Positions 12,091 through 29,593 of a DNA stretch of 64,000 nucleotides are shown here, piece by piece. The stretch is from assembly GCA_004194705.1 (NCBI GenBank), contig SADC01000842.1:248001-312000 (forward strand), written 5' to 3'. This DNA comes from Ditylenchus dipsaci (lineage: Eukaryota > Nematoda > Chromadorea > Rhabditida > Anguinidae). The notes under the pieces were generated by a model. It did not search any database, was not told the origin of the DNA, and was given only the letters and a program-made list of their open reading frames with translations. Both the position numbers and the translations under genes were made by a program. Each line of letters begins with the position of its first letter. Positions within the stretch are counted from its first letter, which is position 1.

Positions 12091-12150
12091 CCCTTATCCC
12101 GGACCATGTACCCCAAAGGGTCAGCCCTTATCCCGGACCATGTACCCACA
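12091..12150. repeat. Two-copy tandem repeat, CAGCCCTTATCCCGGACC
   Basis: A unit of about 32 bases containing CCCTTATCCCGGACCATG occurs twice in a row at the centre of the foldback element. Confidence 0.65.
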
Positions 12151-12993
12151 AAGGGGCTTCCTATTGAATTAGGTTGCCTGCCGAGGCAGGCAGGTAGAAA
12201 ATCTAGAAAAGTCAAAATTTTTGAGGGAAAGTGTCAGATTGTGGTCAGATTGCTTAACTTTTATATTTTAGTAAATATCGATGTTCAAAGAAAAAACTCA
12301 GAAAATATGAATAAATACATAATCGGACTTAAAAAAATGAACAGATTGAAGATGACCATAGTCAAAAAGCCACAGGGGGTCAATCGGCCCAGGGGGCCAA
12401 TCGGCCCGGAGGGTCAATCGGCCCAGGGGGTCAATTGTCCAGGGGTCAATCGCCCAGGGGTCAATCGGCCAGGGGTCAATTGTCCAGGGGGTCAATCGGC
12501 CAGGGGGTCAATCGGCCCAGGGGGCCAATCGGCCCGGGGTCAATCGGCCCAGGGGGTCAATTGTCCAGGGGTCAATCGGCCAGGGGTCAATCGGCCAGGG
12601 GGTCAATTGTCCAGGGGTCAATCGGCCCAGGGGGTCAATCGGCCAGGGGCCAATCGGCCCGGGGGTCAATCGGCCCAGGGGGTCAATTGTCCAGGGGGTC
12701 AATCGGCCAGGGGGTCAATCGGCCCAGGGGTCAATTGTCCAGGGGGTCAATTGACGCGGACCCCGCGCGGACTACATGAATTTTGTCAATAATGTTTTTG
12801 AATATTTTTTTTGCATTTTAAATTTGTAACGCTATGTTTTAATGGATATAATAAATGGATGTAATGCATATACTGTTGTGGAGCAGTGGGAGTCGGATAA
12901 GTAGTCCGATCGGGTATTGTCAAGCAACGTTGGGCTCGACTAGTGAATATTTGAACGAATTTACAAGTTTATTTTCTAAAGAATGAGCGCCGA

Positions 12994-13165
12994 TTGTTCT
13001 CGGCTTATATAAAACGACCGATTGTTCCCGGCTTGTATAAAAGAGACAATCGGTCATCGGTCAACAATCGGTCATTTACATATGCCGGAAACAATGGTCG
13101 CTTTATACTAGCCGGGAACAATCGGTCATTTATATATGCCGGCAACAATCGGCGCCGGGAACAAT
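12994..13165. repeat. Minisatellite with CAATCGGTCATTTA and its complement
   Basis: AACAATCGGTCATTTA, CGATTGTTCCCGGCTT and GGGAACAATCGG words alternate on both strands, giving local foldbacks. Confidence 0.6.
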
Positions 13166-13307
13166 TGTCCGTGTCCGTGATTGAAGTATATTTTGTTGTT
13201 GAATTTCTGTTTGAATGTTGGAATGTATAAAGCTGTTTATTGTAAAATCTTTCACCACTTACTCACACTTATGAATCAATCAATTGGCTCCTACCACTAA
13301 GTTTTAT

Positions 13308-13378
13308 GAAATGTCGACCAATTGACCTGTCGACCAATTGACCGTCGATCAATTGACTGTCGACCAATTGACCGCCGC
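13308..13378. repeat. Tandem repeat, GTCGACCAATTGACC unit
   Basis: Four or five copies of a 15-16-base unit GTCGACCAATTGACC. The CAATTGACC core is shared with the minisatellite of the 11.6-12.8 kb foldback. Confidence 0.7.
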
Positions 13379-13483
13379 CCGTTTAGACAACTTTTTGCAG
13401 TAAACAAATTATGCTAAAAAGATTTACTCTCAAATTTTAGTGTAATTTTTTTTACTAAAAAACTCAAGATGATCGATTTTTTT

Positions 13484-20297
<6,814 letters not shown>

Positions 20298-20771
20298 CAT
20301 TGACACGAACCAGAAAAATTTGAAAACCTGGGGAGCTATGTTAGAAGACCTGTGCGAAAAAGTGTTTCCGAAAATAACACTTATATATACCTGAAATTGC
20401 GTACGCCTCCTAGACGGCAGTTAGGTAGCTCAACGACTGTCTACCGCTACCGAAAGTGATGTTTATAAACTGTTCGTTTGATGCTCTGATAGCCTCAGCA
20501 TACCTGTGCACAGTCACAATTTTCATATGTGAACTTAAATGGTGAGGTTCTTTAAAATCCATTAAAAGAAAACATTTCGGATTTTGAAAAATAAGCGACT
20601 TAAGTACACTTTGTAAACGGATCCAAAAATCGTTTTTTCAACATCTAAGCATTTTTTAGGCACTAACCGATAAAAAAGGGTGGAAAATTGTGAGAGGACA
20701 TTTTTAGAAAAAAAATTGTTTGCCTTGACCCCTGCGGTTTTTAAAGAAAATTTATATTATAATATATAACA

Positions 20772-21332
20772 TACCGTATTTCCTCTAATAAGGCGGCCGG
20801 CCGCCTTATTTTTCAACCTCCCTCCAGCAGGCCGCCTTATTAGAGCAGACCGCTTTATTGGAGCAGGCCGCTTATATTTCGAACATCCTTTCATCAAAAT
20901 TACCGTATTTCCTCTAAAAGGCGGCCGGCCGCCTTATTTTTCAAACCCCAAAAATCTGAAAATTGTCAATCAAAAATGGCCTTAACTCTGAAATTTTAGT
21001 CAAAAAAATGAGGGGGCCGCCTTATTAGAGCGGGCCGCCTTATTAGAGGAAATACGGTAATTTAAATTCTCCAACAACAAATTTTGAACTAAGAGGTAAT
21101 AACAACAGTCATACAATGATAAACAATCATAGACTAGGATGTGACCAATTCCAATCAAAAAGTATGAAAATTAGGGTTCGGCGCATTTAAAACAATTTTG
21201 AATATGAATAAAATTTTTAGGGGCCGCCTTATTAGAGCAGGCCGCCTTATTTTTCAACCTCCTCCTGAGGGCCGCCTTATTAGAGCGGGCCGCCTTTTTA
21301 GAGCAGGCCGCCTTATTAGAGGAAATACGGTA
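20772..21332. mobile_element. TACCGTATTTCCTCTAATAAG MITE, outer element
   Basis: The element opens with TACCGTATTTCCTCTAATAA and closes with TTATTAGAGGAAATACGGTA. Subterminal sequence is rich in GGCCGCCTTATTAGAGC words. A second member of the same family (20901-21059) sits inside it. The 20300-20770 stretch before it has no recognisable feature. Confidence 0.85.
20901..21059. mobile_element. TACCGTA-family MITE nested in another of its kind
   Basis: It starts TACCGTATTTCCTCTAAAAG and ends TATTAGAGGAAATACGGTA. The TTATTTTTCAAAC and CAATCAAAAATGGCC words inside recur in other members. Position shows it jumped into the element at 20772-21332. Confidence 0.85.
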
Positions 21333-21477
21333 CACATGAATATAACAACAAGATTCAGATGAAAATCGGAGTTAGTATCGAGCACAACCACCCTGTTCTA
21401 TAGGAAGCGCCTAAAGACGCCTGAAAATATGGAATTTGAACGTCGTTTTGCTAACGGGAGTGTAAATCTCTTAAATT

Positions 21478-22260
21478 CAGGCCCCTGTTTCTAGCAGTTA
21501 TTAGTATTACCCAGCCCGGTGCCGCGGATTATTAGGTAGCTTAGAGATTGGAACCGGGCTAGGAATAAAAAATTAGTCATTCAACCCTTTCTACATAGTG
21601 GCCCGTCCTGGTGCCGTGCTAGTTTTACAAAGAAATTTTAGGTAAAAATTTCTTCGGTACCAAGCCGGTGCCGCTACGTAGAAAGGTTTAAATGACTAAT
21701 TTTTTTATGGACGAGAATTAAATGTGCCTTGTTCTGGATGAAAAGTGCTTGTTTTTGGCTGAAAAGTGCCTTGGTTTTTTTCTTTTAGTCACATCAGCAA
21801 GTATACTAGCAATTTTTTCAAAGTGATAGCATCATCACGTAGCCTCTTCATCTAGTTTCTAACGTCGTATTGTTTGTTGCAACATCTTTTTAAAATTCAG
21901 CACAAAAAGAGGAAAGTTTGAATCAAATCATTTTTCCGAGTAGCTTTATATTTCATGGCGTTTCTGCAAGTTTTTGCAAAGATGTTTCAACAAACAATAC
22001 CCGTTAGAAACTAGAAGAAAAGGGCTACGTCATGCTGTTATCACTTTAAAAAAATTGCTAGTATACTTGCTGATGTGACTAAAAGAAAAAAACAAGGCAC
22101 TTTTCAGCCAGAAACAAGGCACTTTTCATCCAGAACAAGGCAGATATAAGATTTATCCTTTTTTTATTCATAGCCCGGTGCCGATGTATGAGCTACCTAA
22201 TAATCTGCGACACTGCGCTGGGTAATACTTATAACTGCTAGAAACAGGTGCCTGAAGTTT
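21478..22260. mobile_element. 780-base foldback element
   Basis: CCTGTTTCTAGCAGTTAT at 21483 mirrors ATAACTGCTAGAAACAGG near 22253. GGTAGCTTAGAG and GAGCTACCTAATAATC, and GCAAGTATACTAGCAATTTT with its complement near 22060, extend the arms inward. An inner GTGCCTTGTTCTGGATGAAA word repeats in each arm. No coding capacity is seen. Confidence 0.75.
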
Positions 22261-22285
22261 AGCCGTTGCCGAGATTTGCAGCACT

Positions 22286-22400
22286 GGTTAACTGGGGCCT
22301 ACCGCCATGGGGGGGGGGTTGGGGGCGTCAGGTTTTTTGAAAAAAATTGTTGATTAAAAGCACTATAAAACTCCAAAACATCGCAGATAAAATTATCTCT
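22286..22400. mobile_element. Fragment of a G-run MITE (GGGGGCGTCAGGTTTTT)
   Basis: GGGGGGGGGTTGGGGGCGTC followed by AAAAAAATTGTTGATTAAAA matches the interior of the element at 43219-43385, so this is a partial copy. Confidence 0.55.
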
Positions 22401-22689
22401 GGAGGCTTCAGTTCAAGAAGAAGAAGTCGTAATATTTTCCAAGATCTGAAATTTTGAAAAGATTACATATGACGGCTTTGGCATGAGATTTTCTAGCCAT
22501 GCGATAGCTTGAAATCAATGGAATAACCGTCGAATTGGCAGTCGGAAAAAACATTTTCAGCACTAATATGTTAAAAGTAGAAAATATTGAAAAAGGAAAC
22601 ATAATAAACACCATGATTAAGAAGTTTAGATGATAAAACAAATCTTCTCTTTCCCTAATTTTTTTTGGAATAATAGATTTTTTAATCAT

Positions 22690-22830
22690 TTTTTTTTGCT
22701 TTCCGCCTACTCTCGTTCCCGCCTACTCTCAAAATAAAGTGGCGCGTTACCGAGAGGCACGTAAATTGTCGGACCTTAGACGGGAACGAACTTGAGAGAG
22801 GTGACCGGTTATTGAGAGCCGACTGTAGCA
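22690..22830. mobile_element. End fragment of a GACTGTA-tip MITE
   Basis: Contains GTTCCCGCCTACTCTC, GGGAACGAACTTGAGAG and a GAGAGCCGACTGTA tip, the same words as the right end of 58034-58571. A matching left-end fragment, CTCGATTTAACGACACTTTA with GTTCGTTCCCGCC, lies in the receptor gene near 18149-18215. Confidence 0.6.
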
Positions 22831-22840
22831 GTAGTTTTAG

Positions 22841-23343
22841 ACGGAGTTCAAACGATTGTGCTTAATCACGCCCATAGACTCCATCACCTCGAAACGCCTG
22901 ATGAGGTAATACAAGTGAATGAATTGACTGATATATTTATACACATTCCTGGTGATGAAAACCCTACATCTCTAAAACTGAATCTTCGAGTAGTGACTCC
23001 AAATACTTTGCTTTATAACCTTGAAAGACTTCATCTGCATAACCAACAATTAACTCTCCAAAATAGAAGAGATAGTAAAGTGTTAGGTCGTGATGCTTTT
23101 CTATATGATGAAGGTGTTCAGAGTGGAGATATATTGGATGTGTTTCGTTATGTAACGCGAACTGGAGGGCCAACAAAAAGAAATAAAAAAATTATTAGTT
23201 ACTTCACCTCATTTATTTATCATACCTTTTTCCGGTGTTATGAAACGGTAGGGTCAGAAAAAATAAAAAATAAATCACAAACGACATTTTCATTCAAAAA
23301 ATATTACTCAAAGTTCCTGGGTCTGTGTTTATGCGGCTACTGA
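22841..23343 (+). CDS. Possible ubiquitin-like protein exon
   Basis: A frame opens just after a TTTTAG acceptor and reads 167 codons, with no clear ATG in this exon. Residues after SLKLNLRVVTP, then LLYNLERLHL, NQQLTLQ, RDAFLYDEGVQSGDILDVF and RYVTRTGG, follow the strand-helix-strand-strand order of ubiquitin: a NIQKESTLHLVL-like stretch, then basic residues and a Gly-Gly. A charged tail follows the GG before the stop. The preceding MITE end (about 22690-22828) abuts the acceptor. It could be one exon of an unseen gene or a captured fragment. I do not recognise the parent protein, and the fold is inferred by eye only. Confidence 0.35.
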
Positions 23344-23498
23344 AAAAATGGTTTGGTCAGTTGCCTCAAAGATCGCATGAACACGTATACGGTTAACACG
23401 GGAAAGGCCGCGTGTAATTTTGTGCACACCGAGCACACTGGCTGAAAATAATTTAGGAAACTGGACGAATTAGAACGAGTAAAGCAACACTTTAAAAT

Positions 23499-23656
23499 AC
23501 AGTATATTCTTTATTAGAAGCCCATGAGCGTCTATTTTTCAGCTCTACAAAAATCTTGACATTGCAAATCAAGAATGGTCTTATTTAGGGATTTTAGTCA
23601 ATAAAATGGGAGTGGGCGTCTATTAGAGAGTGGCTTCTAATAGAGACCATACGGTA
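23499..23656. mobile_element. TACCGTA-family MITE (TTCTTTATTAGAAGCC)
   Basis: It opens TACAGTATATTCTTTATTAG and closes TCTAATAGAGACCATACGGTA, with TCTATTTTTCAGC and AATCAAGAATGGTC interior words typical of the family. Confidence 0.7.
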
Positions 23657-24064
23657 GGTAATTATCGCTTGTTCCCAACCACTTAGAAATATGTGGTACT
23701 TGCTCAAATGTAGCCCCAGAGCGTGTAATATCTAAAAATGCAGGCATTATCAGAACACATAAATTTGTAGCAAAGTGTTCATAATGTTACGAAAATTTTT
23801 GATTTTCATTCGAAAATCCAGTTTTCGAAAATGCTCGATTGCGGCATATTTGAATGATTGTTGTCTCGAGCGGAGAATTTTTGAAAACTGGCTATGGAAA
23901 GATAATCAAAAATTCTCTGCGAAGTTTTAATCACTCCAACACAAATTTGTGTGCAATCGATAGCTCTGATCACGCTTTACTATTTGAGATGTTACACGCC
24001 CTGGTGCTACATAAATTGAACAAGTAGCACACATTTCTATGTGGTTGGGAACAAGCGAAAATTA
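23653..24064. mobile_element. Foldback MITE (CGCTTGTTCCCAACCAC ends)
   Basis: TAGGTAATTATCGCTTGTTC at 23653 is mirrored by GAACAAGCGAAAATTACCTA at 24064. TGTGGTACTTGCTC / AAGTAGCACACA and GAGCGTGTAATATC / TGTTACACGCCC extend the arms. The interior AAAATTTTTGATTTTC region is also foldback. Confidence 0.75.
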
Positions 24065-24224
24065 CCTATTTTAAATTGCTGTATTACTTGTTCTAATCAC
24101 TCTTGTTTGTTCTGTTCAAAATTCTGCACAAAAAGCATAGATTAGTACCCACGGCATTTCCCGTGTTGAATTTTTATACTTTTTCTTATTTCAAAGTTTT
24201 TTAAAAAACTACTTTTTCCAATCC

Positions 24225-24470
24225 CAGTATCTGCTCGGATTATGACCATTTGAAGAACAAGCCCGCGCGTTCAAAATTCCAGCCCGTCGATTCAACCATT
24301 TTTCCTAATCATCGGATTCTGTACGGTAGGTTCTTTTCTCTGGTTTCTAACAGAACTATACCTTAACTAAATTCTAGGCCTTGTTTTGTTAGAAACCAAG
24401 TTAAAAAATTCGTACAGAAATCCGATGATTAGGAAAAATTTTGATTTTTGACCACCAATTTTAATGCACG
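24225..24470. mobile_element. CCTAATCATCGGA-family MITE
   Basis: TTTTTCCTAATCATCGGATT mirrors AATCCGATGATTAGGAAAAA (with small gaps), and TTCTAACAGAAC / GTTTTGTTAGAAACC continue inward. It shares the AGGCCTTGTTTTGTTAGAAA core with 62692-62933. Confidence 0.7.
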
Positions 24471-25225
24471 GGCATGGCACTCTGAGTTATGCAAACAACC
24501 TGGAAATTCTTATTTTCGATGTGCAAGGGATGTTTTACCACATGTCATGAAACAAATTTACTGTTTATTATACTGTGTAATTGTTAAATATCTTTTCACT
24601 TTGCAATAAAAAAAATCTTTCACTTATTTCCATGTAAAAGATCAATGACCATAAAATCAAGCAATGCCTTATTGTTTGTTGGCTGCCTTTCTATAGTAAG
24701 TAGTTTGAGAATAACTAGAATGTGTATATGTATTACCTTCTTCATATAGTTAACTGGCTTATCTCATATAGCAGACACATTTAGGTGGTCAGGTGGTTTG
24801 GCACAAGAAGTATGTCAACACTCTAAGCAGGCCGAATAAAAATATTTAGATAAAAGAAATTTGCAATCATGATCCATAATAGATGCACAAAAGAACAACA
24901 AGACTCTAAAGGGGTTGCTTGTTGTTTTGAAAGCAGAAAATATGTTTTTGTTTAGCTTTGTTTAGGTCAAAGCTCATTGTAGCTATTTGTTGTTGTTATT
25001 TTAAAACTGTCCTTTTAGACTTACGATGTGCATGATAAAGTAAAGTTTTATATTGCAAGCTTCGGTATATAGCATAAAAAAATAATATTTTAAATAGCTG
25101 AGTCCAAAATCGCAAAAAGTCAAGTTTTTTTAATCAGATTTACAAGGGACACCAGATATGCATAATTTAAATTGCTGAGCCGGGAACTTTTTTACATGTC
25201 GTTCGGGACTCAAGGTGAAAGCAAA
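24471..25225. other. A+T-rich stretch, nothing recognised
   Basis: No gene or clear repeat identified. Confidence 0.35.
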
Positions 25226-25226
25226 T

Positions 25227-25456
25227 CACCGTATTTTTTCATATAGCCACCCTGTGATTCAAAATCTTGTTTTGGCGCTGTTTTTGACCCACTTGTCGAC
25301 GATTGCAACCCTTCGATTGGTAGCCAGTAAGATGAGTTACAAAATGTGGGGCAACTTTTATAAAAAAAAATTCAAACGCAATGCAACAAACACGTTCTTT
25401 AATTAAGAGGGGTGCCTATATTAGAATAAATTTGGTTATATTAGAATTAACACGGT
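25227..25456. mobile_element. ACCGTA-family MITE (CATATAGCCACC)
   Basis: It opens ACCGTATTTTTTCATATAGC. Its right end holds GCCTATATTAGAATAAAT and TATTAGAATTAACACGGT. The layout is that of the TACCGTA family with diverged arms. Confidence 0.6.
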
Positions 25457-25461
25457 AAAGT

Positions 25462-25563
25462 CAAAATTGTGGCCGGAGTGAAAAAAATTACAAACACCTC
25501 GTCGCTCTGAAGCTTTGAATCAACTAGGTGTCATAGGTAGAGTTTTACCTCCGGCCACAATTC
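25462..25563. repeat. Inverted repeat (AATTGTGGCCGGAG)
   Basis: AATTGTGGCCGGAGT mirrors ACCTCCGGCCACAATT, with a loop of about 70 bases; probably a small MITE. Confidence 0.6.
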
Positions 25564-25638
25564 ATATATAACCACCACTTCCGAATACAATCTGCTCTCA
25601 AAACAAGCCTTTTTAATGTACATGTTGATACTCATTTT

Positions 25639-25730
25639 GGTTCTTGTCGGTTATCCGGACTACCTCTATCCATAAACAGAACTACCAGAGAAAAAAATAG
25701 TAGAGGTAGTCCGGATAACCGACAAGAACC
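25639..25730. repeat. 92-base perfect-arm hairpin
   Basis: Thirty-base arms (left 25639-25668, containing TTCTTGTCGGTTATCCGGAC; right 25701-25730) are exact complements around a 32-base loop. Confidence 0.8.
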
Positions 25731-25739
25731 CTCATTTTA

Positions 25740-26760
25740 TAAAGATGAATGTCTTCTACATAATGTGCTTTGAAAAAAATTGCATGTTGAAAAAACAGCT
25801 TGAGAGTGTCCCTTGCAATTGAAATTTAAAAAAAAATAGAGTTCTCGGTACGGACTAGAACTTAGTAAAAGTGCAGAATTGCCAAAAAATTAACACAGAC
25901 AGTGACAGAGGGCGAAAAAACTCATAGTAATCACATAAAAAGCAACAGATAAAGCACTTGTTCGTGACAGCATTTCCTTCTCCGGACTGGAATCAAAAGT
26001 CAATAAAACATGTGCATCTCCAGTGAACACCAGCCCTGGTTTCGAGGTGCAGGGACTTTGGATAAGAAAGGCAGGTGAGTGAGTCTATTAGTGGTGCTGT
26101 GGGAGGGTGATAACAACAACATCATCATTCTTACTTAATCGACTTGTTGATTGATAAGGAGTGGTTCCCCCAAAAAACTGTTGCCGCCAGTAGCAGTACT
26201 GCTTTTATTGCCAGAAAATTCCGTCAATTGCTTAGGTGAAACGAATAAAGAATAAATCAATCTAAATGCTGGGAGCTGCTTTGATCTCCCACCACAACGA
26301 GATCGTCCATGTATTTGGTGGGTTTCATTATCTGGCTTGGCCTATGGCTTGCTCAAAACCGATAAAATAGTATGACCCATCTAGTTCTACGTCATAATAG
26401 CATTTTTAAAGGACCACGACCATGCTTTCTGAATGCAGCGGCATTTCTGAAATTTGAATTAGCGGGAGGCACTTTTTTATTCCTAAAATATTCGAGAACC
26501 TACCCCTAAGCCTGAGAACTAAGCCTAAACTTGTTGTTCCAAAGGGTAGTTAAAGCGATTTTTGAAATGTCAGATTTGGGGGGGGGCTTTCGCTGCTAGC
26601 GCCAAATTTCTTCATTATTTCTACTCGTTTTTGATCCAGAAATAATATCAGAGGCAATGAAGAAATTTTAATTATTAAATAGTCATCTTGATAACAGAAT
26701 AGCATCTAAAAACCATGTGCCGGTCGGCAACATCTCCCACCTCGTTCTCAATGCAATACA
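25740..26760. other. Gene-free stretch before the HPS1-like gene
   Basis: Mostly unremarkable. Positions 26500-26605 (CTAAGCCTAAACTTGTTGTT through GGGGGGGGGCTTTCGCTGCT) match 51185-51295 and mark an interspersed repeat. Confidence 0.45.
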
Positions 26761-29540
26761 ATGATTTTGGTATTTTTGTTTGCCGAGTTTAAATTTTCCT
26801 ACTCGAATCCATCATTGCTTTTTGAGGTAATTTGGAGTTCCGGAAAACCATTGAGAAAAAGGCTGGAGAAAATGTTCCGTCTACAAGTGGAATTAGTTCC
26901 AACTCTACTTTCAGTTCTACACACAGTTTGGTGGAGGGTGAGCTGCAGGACAATGTGCCTTCTTCAAGCAAAGAAAAGGCTAACTTCAACAAGAAAACTG
27001 TGAGTTGATCCTTAAGTTTTTCAATCCAAAACTCACAATTAATTATTCGCAGGAAATCGACAGTGAACTATTCTCAGAAGTGCTCATGGAGACCATATTG
27101 CCACTGATTGTTTTACATAGAACCCAGCAAGAAGCCAGATCACCGGAAATGGAGAATATAGAGTCAGACCAGCTCAAGTTTCAAATAGTTGACTTCTACA
27201 GCAACTATATAGTTGTGTTCATAACCACTGAGCGGTAAGTCCTTTCAAGTGGTTTATTCTGTTATCAGGGAGTGTGGTTTGCGATTTTACATATCCAGAT
27301 CATCTAGCAGGGTAAGGCATAAAACACAGAGGCCAAGCTAAAATCTTGTTTTTGACATCGTATACCAAACAAAATGTGGCAAACCTTTTTCTTGCCGCAA
27401 AAATATTTTTGTCGTATTAATACTTTTTTCTCTCGCAAAAATACTTTTTTTGCCGTAAAAAACTTTTTTGTCGCAAATTTCTTTTTGCTGTAAAACGACT
27501 TTTCATGGCAAAAAAAAATAAGTGTAGCGGCAGAAAAAAAGTATTTTAACGGAAAAGAACAGCTTTTTAAGGGGAAAATATGTATTTCTGCGGCAAAAAA
27601 AGTATTTTCACGACAAGAAAAATTAAAAAGAAAAAACGTTTACCCAACAAAATGTATACTTTTTCCAAGATGATTGCAAAAAAACCTTTGTCAAAATTTG
27701 ATCTAAAAACAAAAGTTACGAGCATTTTTAACCGTGAGAAATTTTTGAAATATCCTCTATATTATTAAATTCAGTGCTGAGCTAGAGGCTATCACTGAGA
27801 TGTTCACGAGTTCAGTAATGAGAAGTCTCAACTTCCATTATGGCCCTTACATCCACCTTCTAGAAACTGGCTCCAGCCAGATGAACAAAATAAAAAGCAG
27901 AGTAAATCGAAGAATGGAGAAATTGATACAAAACTTTGACAAATGTGCACTTCCTAATGGTATGCTTGAATTTTGGAAAAAAACCTAACGATGACAGTTT
28001 AGAGATGTTTAATGTGAATCTGTCGTTCAGCAACAATGCAAATATCCAGTCACTAGCTGGACTATTTAAAGAAATTGCATTAAGGATATCACAGTCCATG
28101 CTCAACAAGAAGTGCAGGTAGCCTAAATTTCGCCAAAAATGATAAATCTAATGTCTGTTGCATCCAAATTCCTAATACCCAATAATTTTCCGAATTATTT
28201 TAACTGTTGTTATTTGTAGATGCATTTTTGTGAATTCTGGTCAAATAATTGGGTCTAGTTGTTCATCACAACAAGAAAGTATGTCTCTGTTTGATGTGAT
28301 GGATACCACACAACTGAGTTCCCTGTTGGAATTCTCGCTCTCCCTTCCGACAACTATAGCACAAATAATGGAGGTGCCAAGAAGTGTTTGAAGTGCCAGG
28401 TGGAACAAGGCTGGATACACTCCAGCATTCTGCGACGCCGCCAGCTGCTCAATGTGTTTGTGTTCTCGTTGACGGGAGAGATTGAGTTGATTTGTTTAAG
28501 TAATGCCGAATACAGTCTACAAACCACAGCTATGTAAGTGTGTTGAATCTAAAAATCAGAATCCTTACAATTTTTGGAAAAGATATTTAAAATGGCACTG
28601 GTTATGGATTTCGAAGGTTGAGATAAAACAGGCAGCGAAAGATTGCGCAAAACTAGGGTTGTGAAATGAGCATTTGCTCGAGCATATGCTCGAGCAGATT
28701 GGTGAATTTCTCTATTAAACGCCCCCTCTTCAATAAAAACCCTCTTTCTAATAAACGCCTCCTTGACTAGGCTTTTCAGAGTGAAGAACATTTTTAAATT
28801 GACAATTTTACAATTTTTTGGGTTGAACAATAAACGCGCCGGGGCGTTCATTGTTTATTGAGAAAGTACGGTTACCTTATTCCCAGCAATACGGCAATTT
28901 TTAGCCTATTCAGCATTTTTTGCAATCTGCAGTTGCGTAAATTGATTTTAGCGCAATCTGCATTTTCTCAAGTTGAACTTTACGCAATTTGATTTTGCGC
29001 AATCTTTGCTGCTCAAAAAAGCGTCGGACCAGACTAGGAAATCGAATTCGAGGAGAGAAAAGAGTGTTGAATTAAAAAAGCTGAAAACTATCTCTTTCTT
29101 CAATTTTAGATGTGATCTACTAGAAAGCCTGGAAAAAATTGGAAAATGTGTGGGTGACAAGCAAAAGAGCAACCCCGAGCTGATTGCTTTAGTCCAAGAA
29201 GTGGATAGACTGGTGCAAAAATCGTGTGCTTGCTTCAAAACTCAAAACTTGTAGCTTCAGATGCTCACATTTTTATCACAAATCTTCAGCGAACGGAAAA
29301 GTTACTTAAGGCGAGTTCTATTGGGTCAATACAGTTAATTTTAAATCAATATTTCAGAACCTTTGGAACAGGTTAAGCGGAGAGTTAATGCGCTTCCAGG
29401 GGTTAGAGCTATCTGCAGATTGGATGCAGAGCCATCAACTTCAAGCCACTTTTCTCTCGATTCTCAATTTCCCGATTTGGATCTTCGCTTTCCTTATTCT
29501 CAAATTCCTCTCTGCCAAATGGAAATGAGCAATTAACTTG
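26761..29540 (+). CDS. HPS1-like longin-fold protein (tentative)
   Basis: Likely exons: 26761-26826 (22 codons from an ATG), 26862-26999 (46 codons, Ser-rich), 27053-27234, 27775-28118, 28219-28533, about 29108-29290 and 29358-29540. Phases at the first three junctions agree. The hydrophobic pattern of EVLMETILPLIVLH, QIVDFYSNYIVVFITTER, then ELEAITEMF and FHYGPYIHLL resembles the N-terminal longin part of HPS1, a BLOC-3 subunit that activates Rab32/38 on lysosome-related organelles. The function is inferred from that resemblance only; Mon1/CCZ1-type relatives are alternatives. Breaks of one base occur at an A7 run near 27975, near 28350 and near 29245. Confidence 0.4.
27360..27600. repeat. 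Intronic GCAAAAATACTTTTTTTGC array
   Basis: Imperfect CGCAAAAATACTTTTTT words run forward, then AAAAAAGTATTTT words on the other strand, forming a loose foldback in the HPS1-like gene intron. Confidence 0.5.
28706..28873. mobile_element. TACCGTA-family MITE in an intron
   Basis: TTCTCTATTAAACGCCCCC at the left, and GGGGCGTTCATTGTTTATTG then AGAAAGTACGGTTA at the right. AATAAACGCC words repeat inside. It interrupts the intron between two HPS1-like exons. Confidence 0.65.
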
Positions 29541-29593
29541 TAATTCAAACAGCACCTGGTAAATAATTGGTGATGAAAAAACAATACATTTCT

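Larger units (their letters stand above)
11575..12775. mobile_element. Foldback element with minisatellite arms (GGGTCAATCGGCC unit)
   Basis: The right arm (12370-12760) is an array of about 16-18-base units, GGGGGTCAATCGGCCCA alternating with GGGGTCAATTGTCCA. The left arm (11590-11680) is a shorter array of the same units on the opposite strand. Inside them, arms at 11950-12055 and 12240-12350 mirror each other (TAAGTCCGATTTTGA against a TAATCGGACTTA word). The extreme ends, GCGCGCGGGG and CCCCGCGCG, also mirror. The open frames through the array are repeat-driven. Confidence 0.75.
11019..12945. repeat. Region flanked by 39-base direct repeats
   Basis: A block with TGTCAAGCAACGTTAGGCTC near 11019-11057 returns in the same orientation near 12909-12945 with a few substitutions. 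The two copies bracket the minisatellite foldback at 11575-12775. They could be old terminal direct repeats, or a duplication made with the insertion. Confidence 0.5.

Noticed and set aside
12106..12792. 228-codon frame rich in Gly, Gln, Asn and Arg
   Set aside because: It is translation of the GGGTCAATCGGCC minisatellite. Comparable frames occur on the other strand and in other phases.
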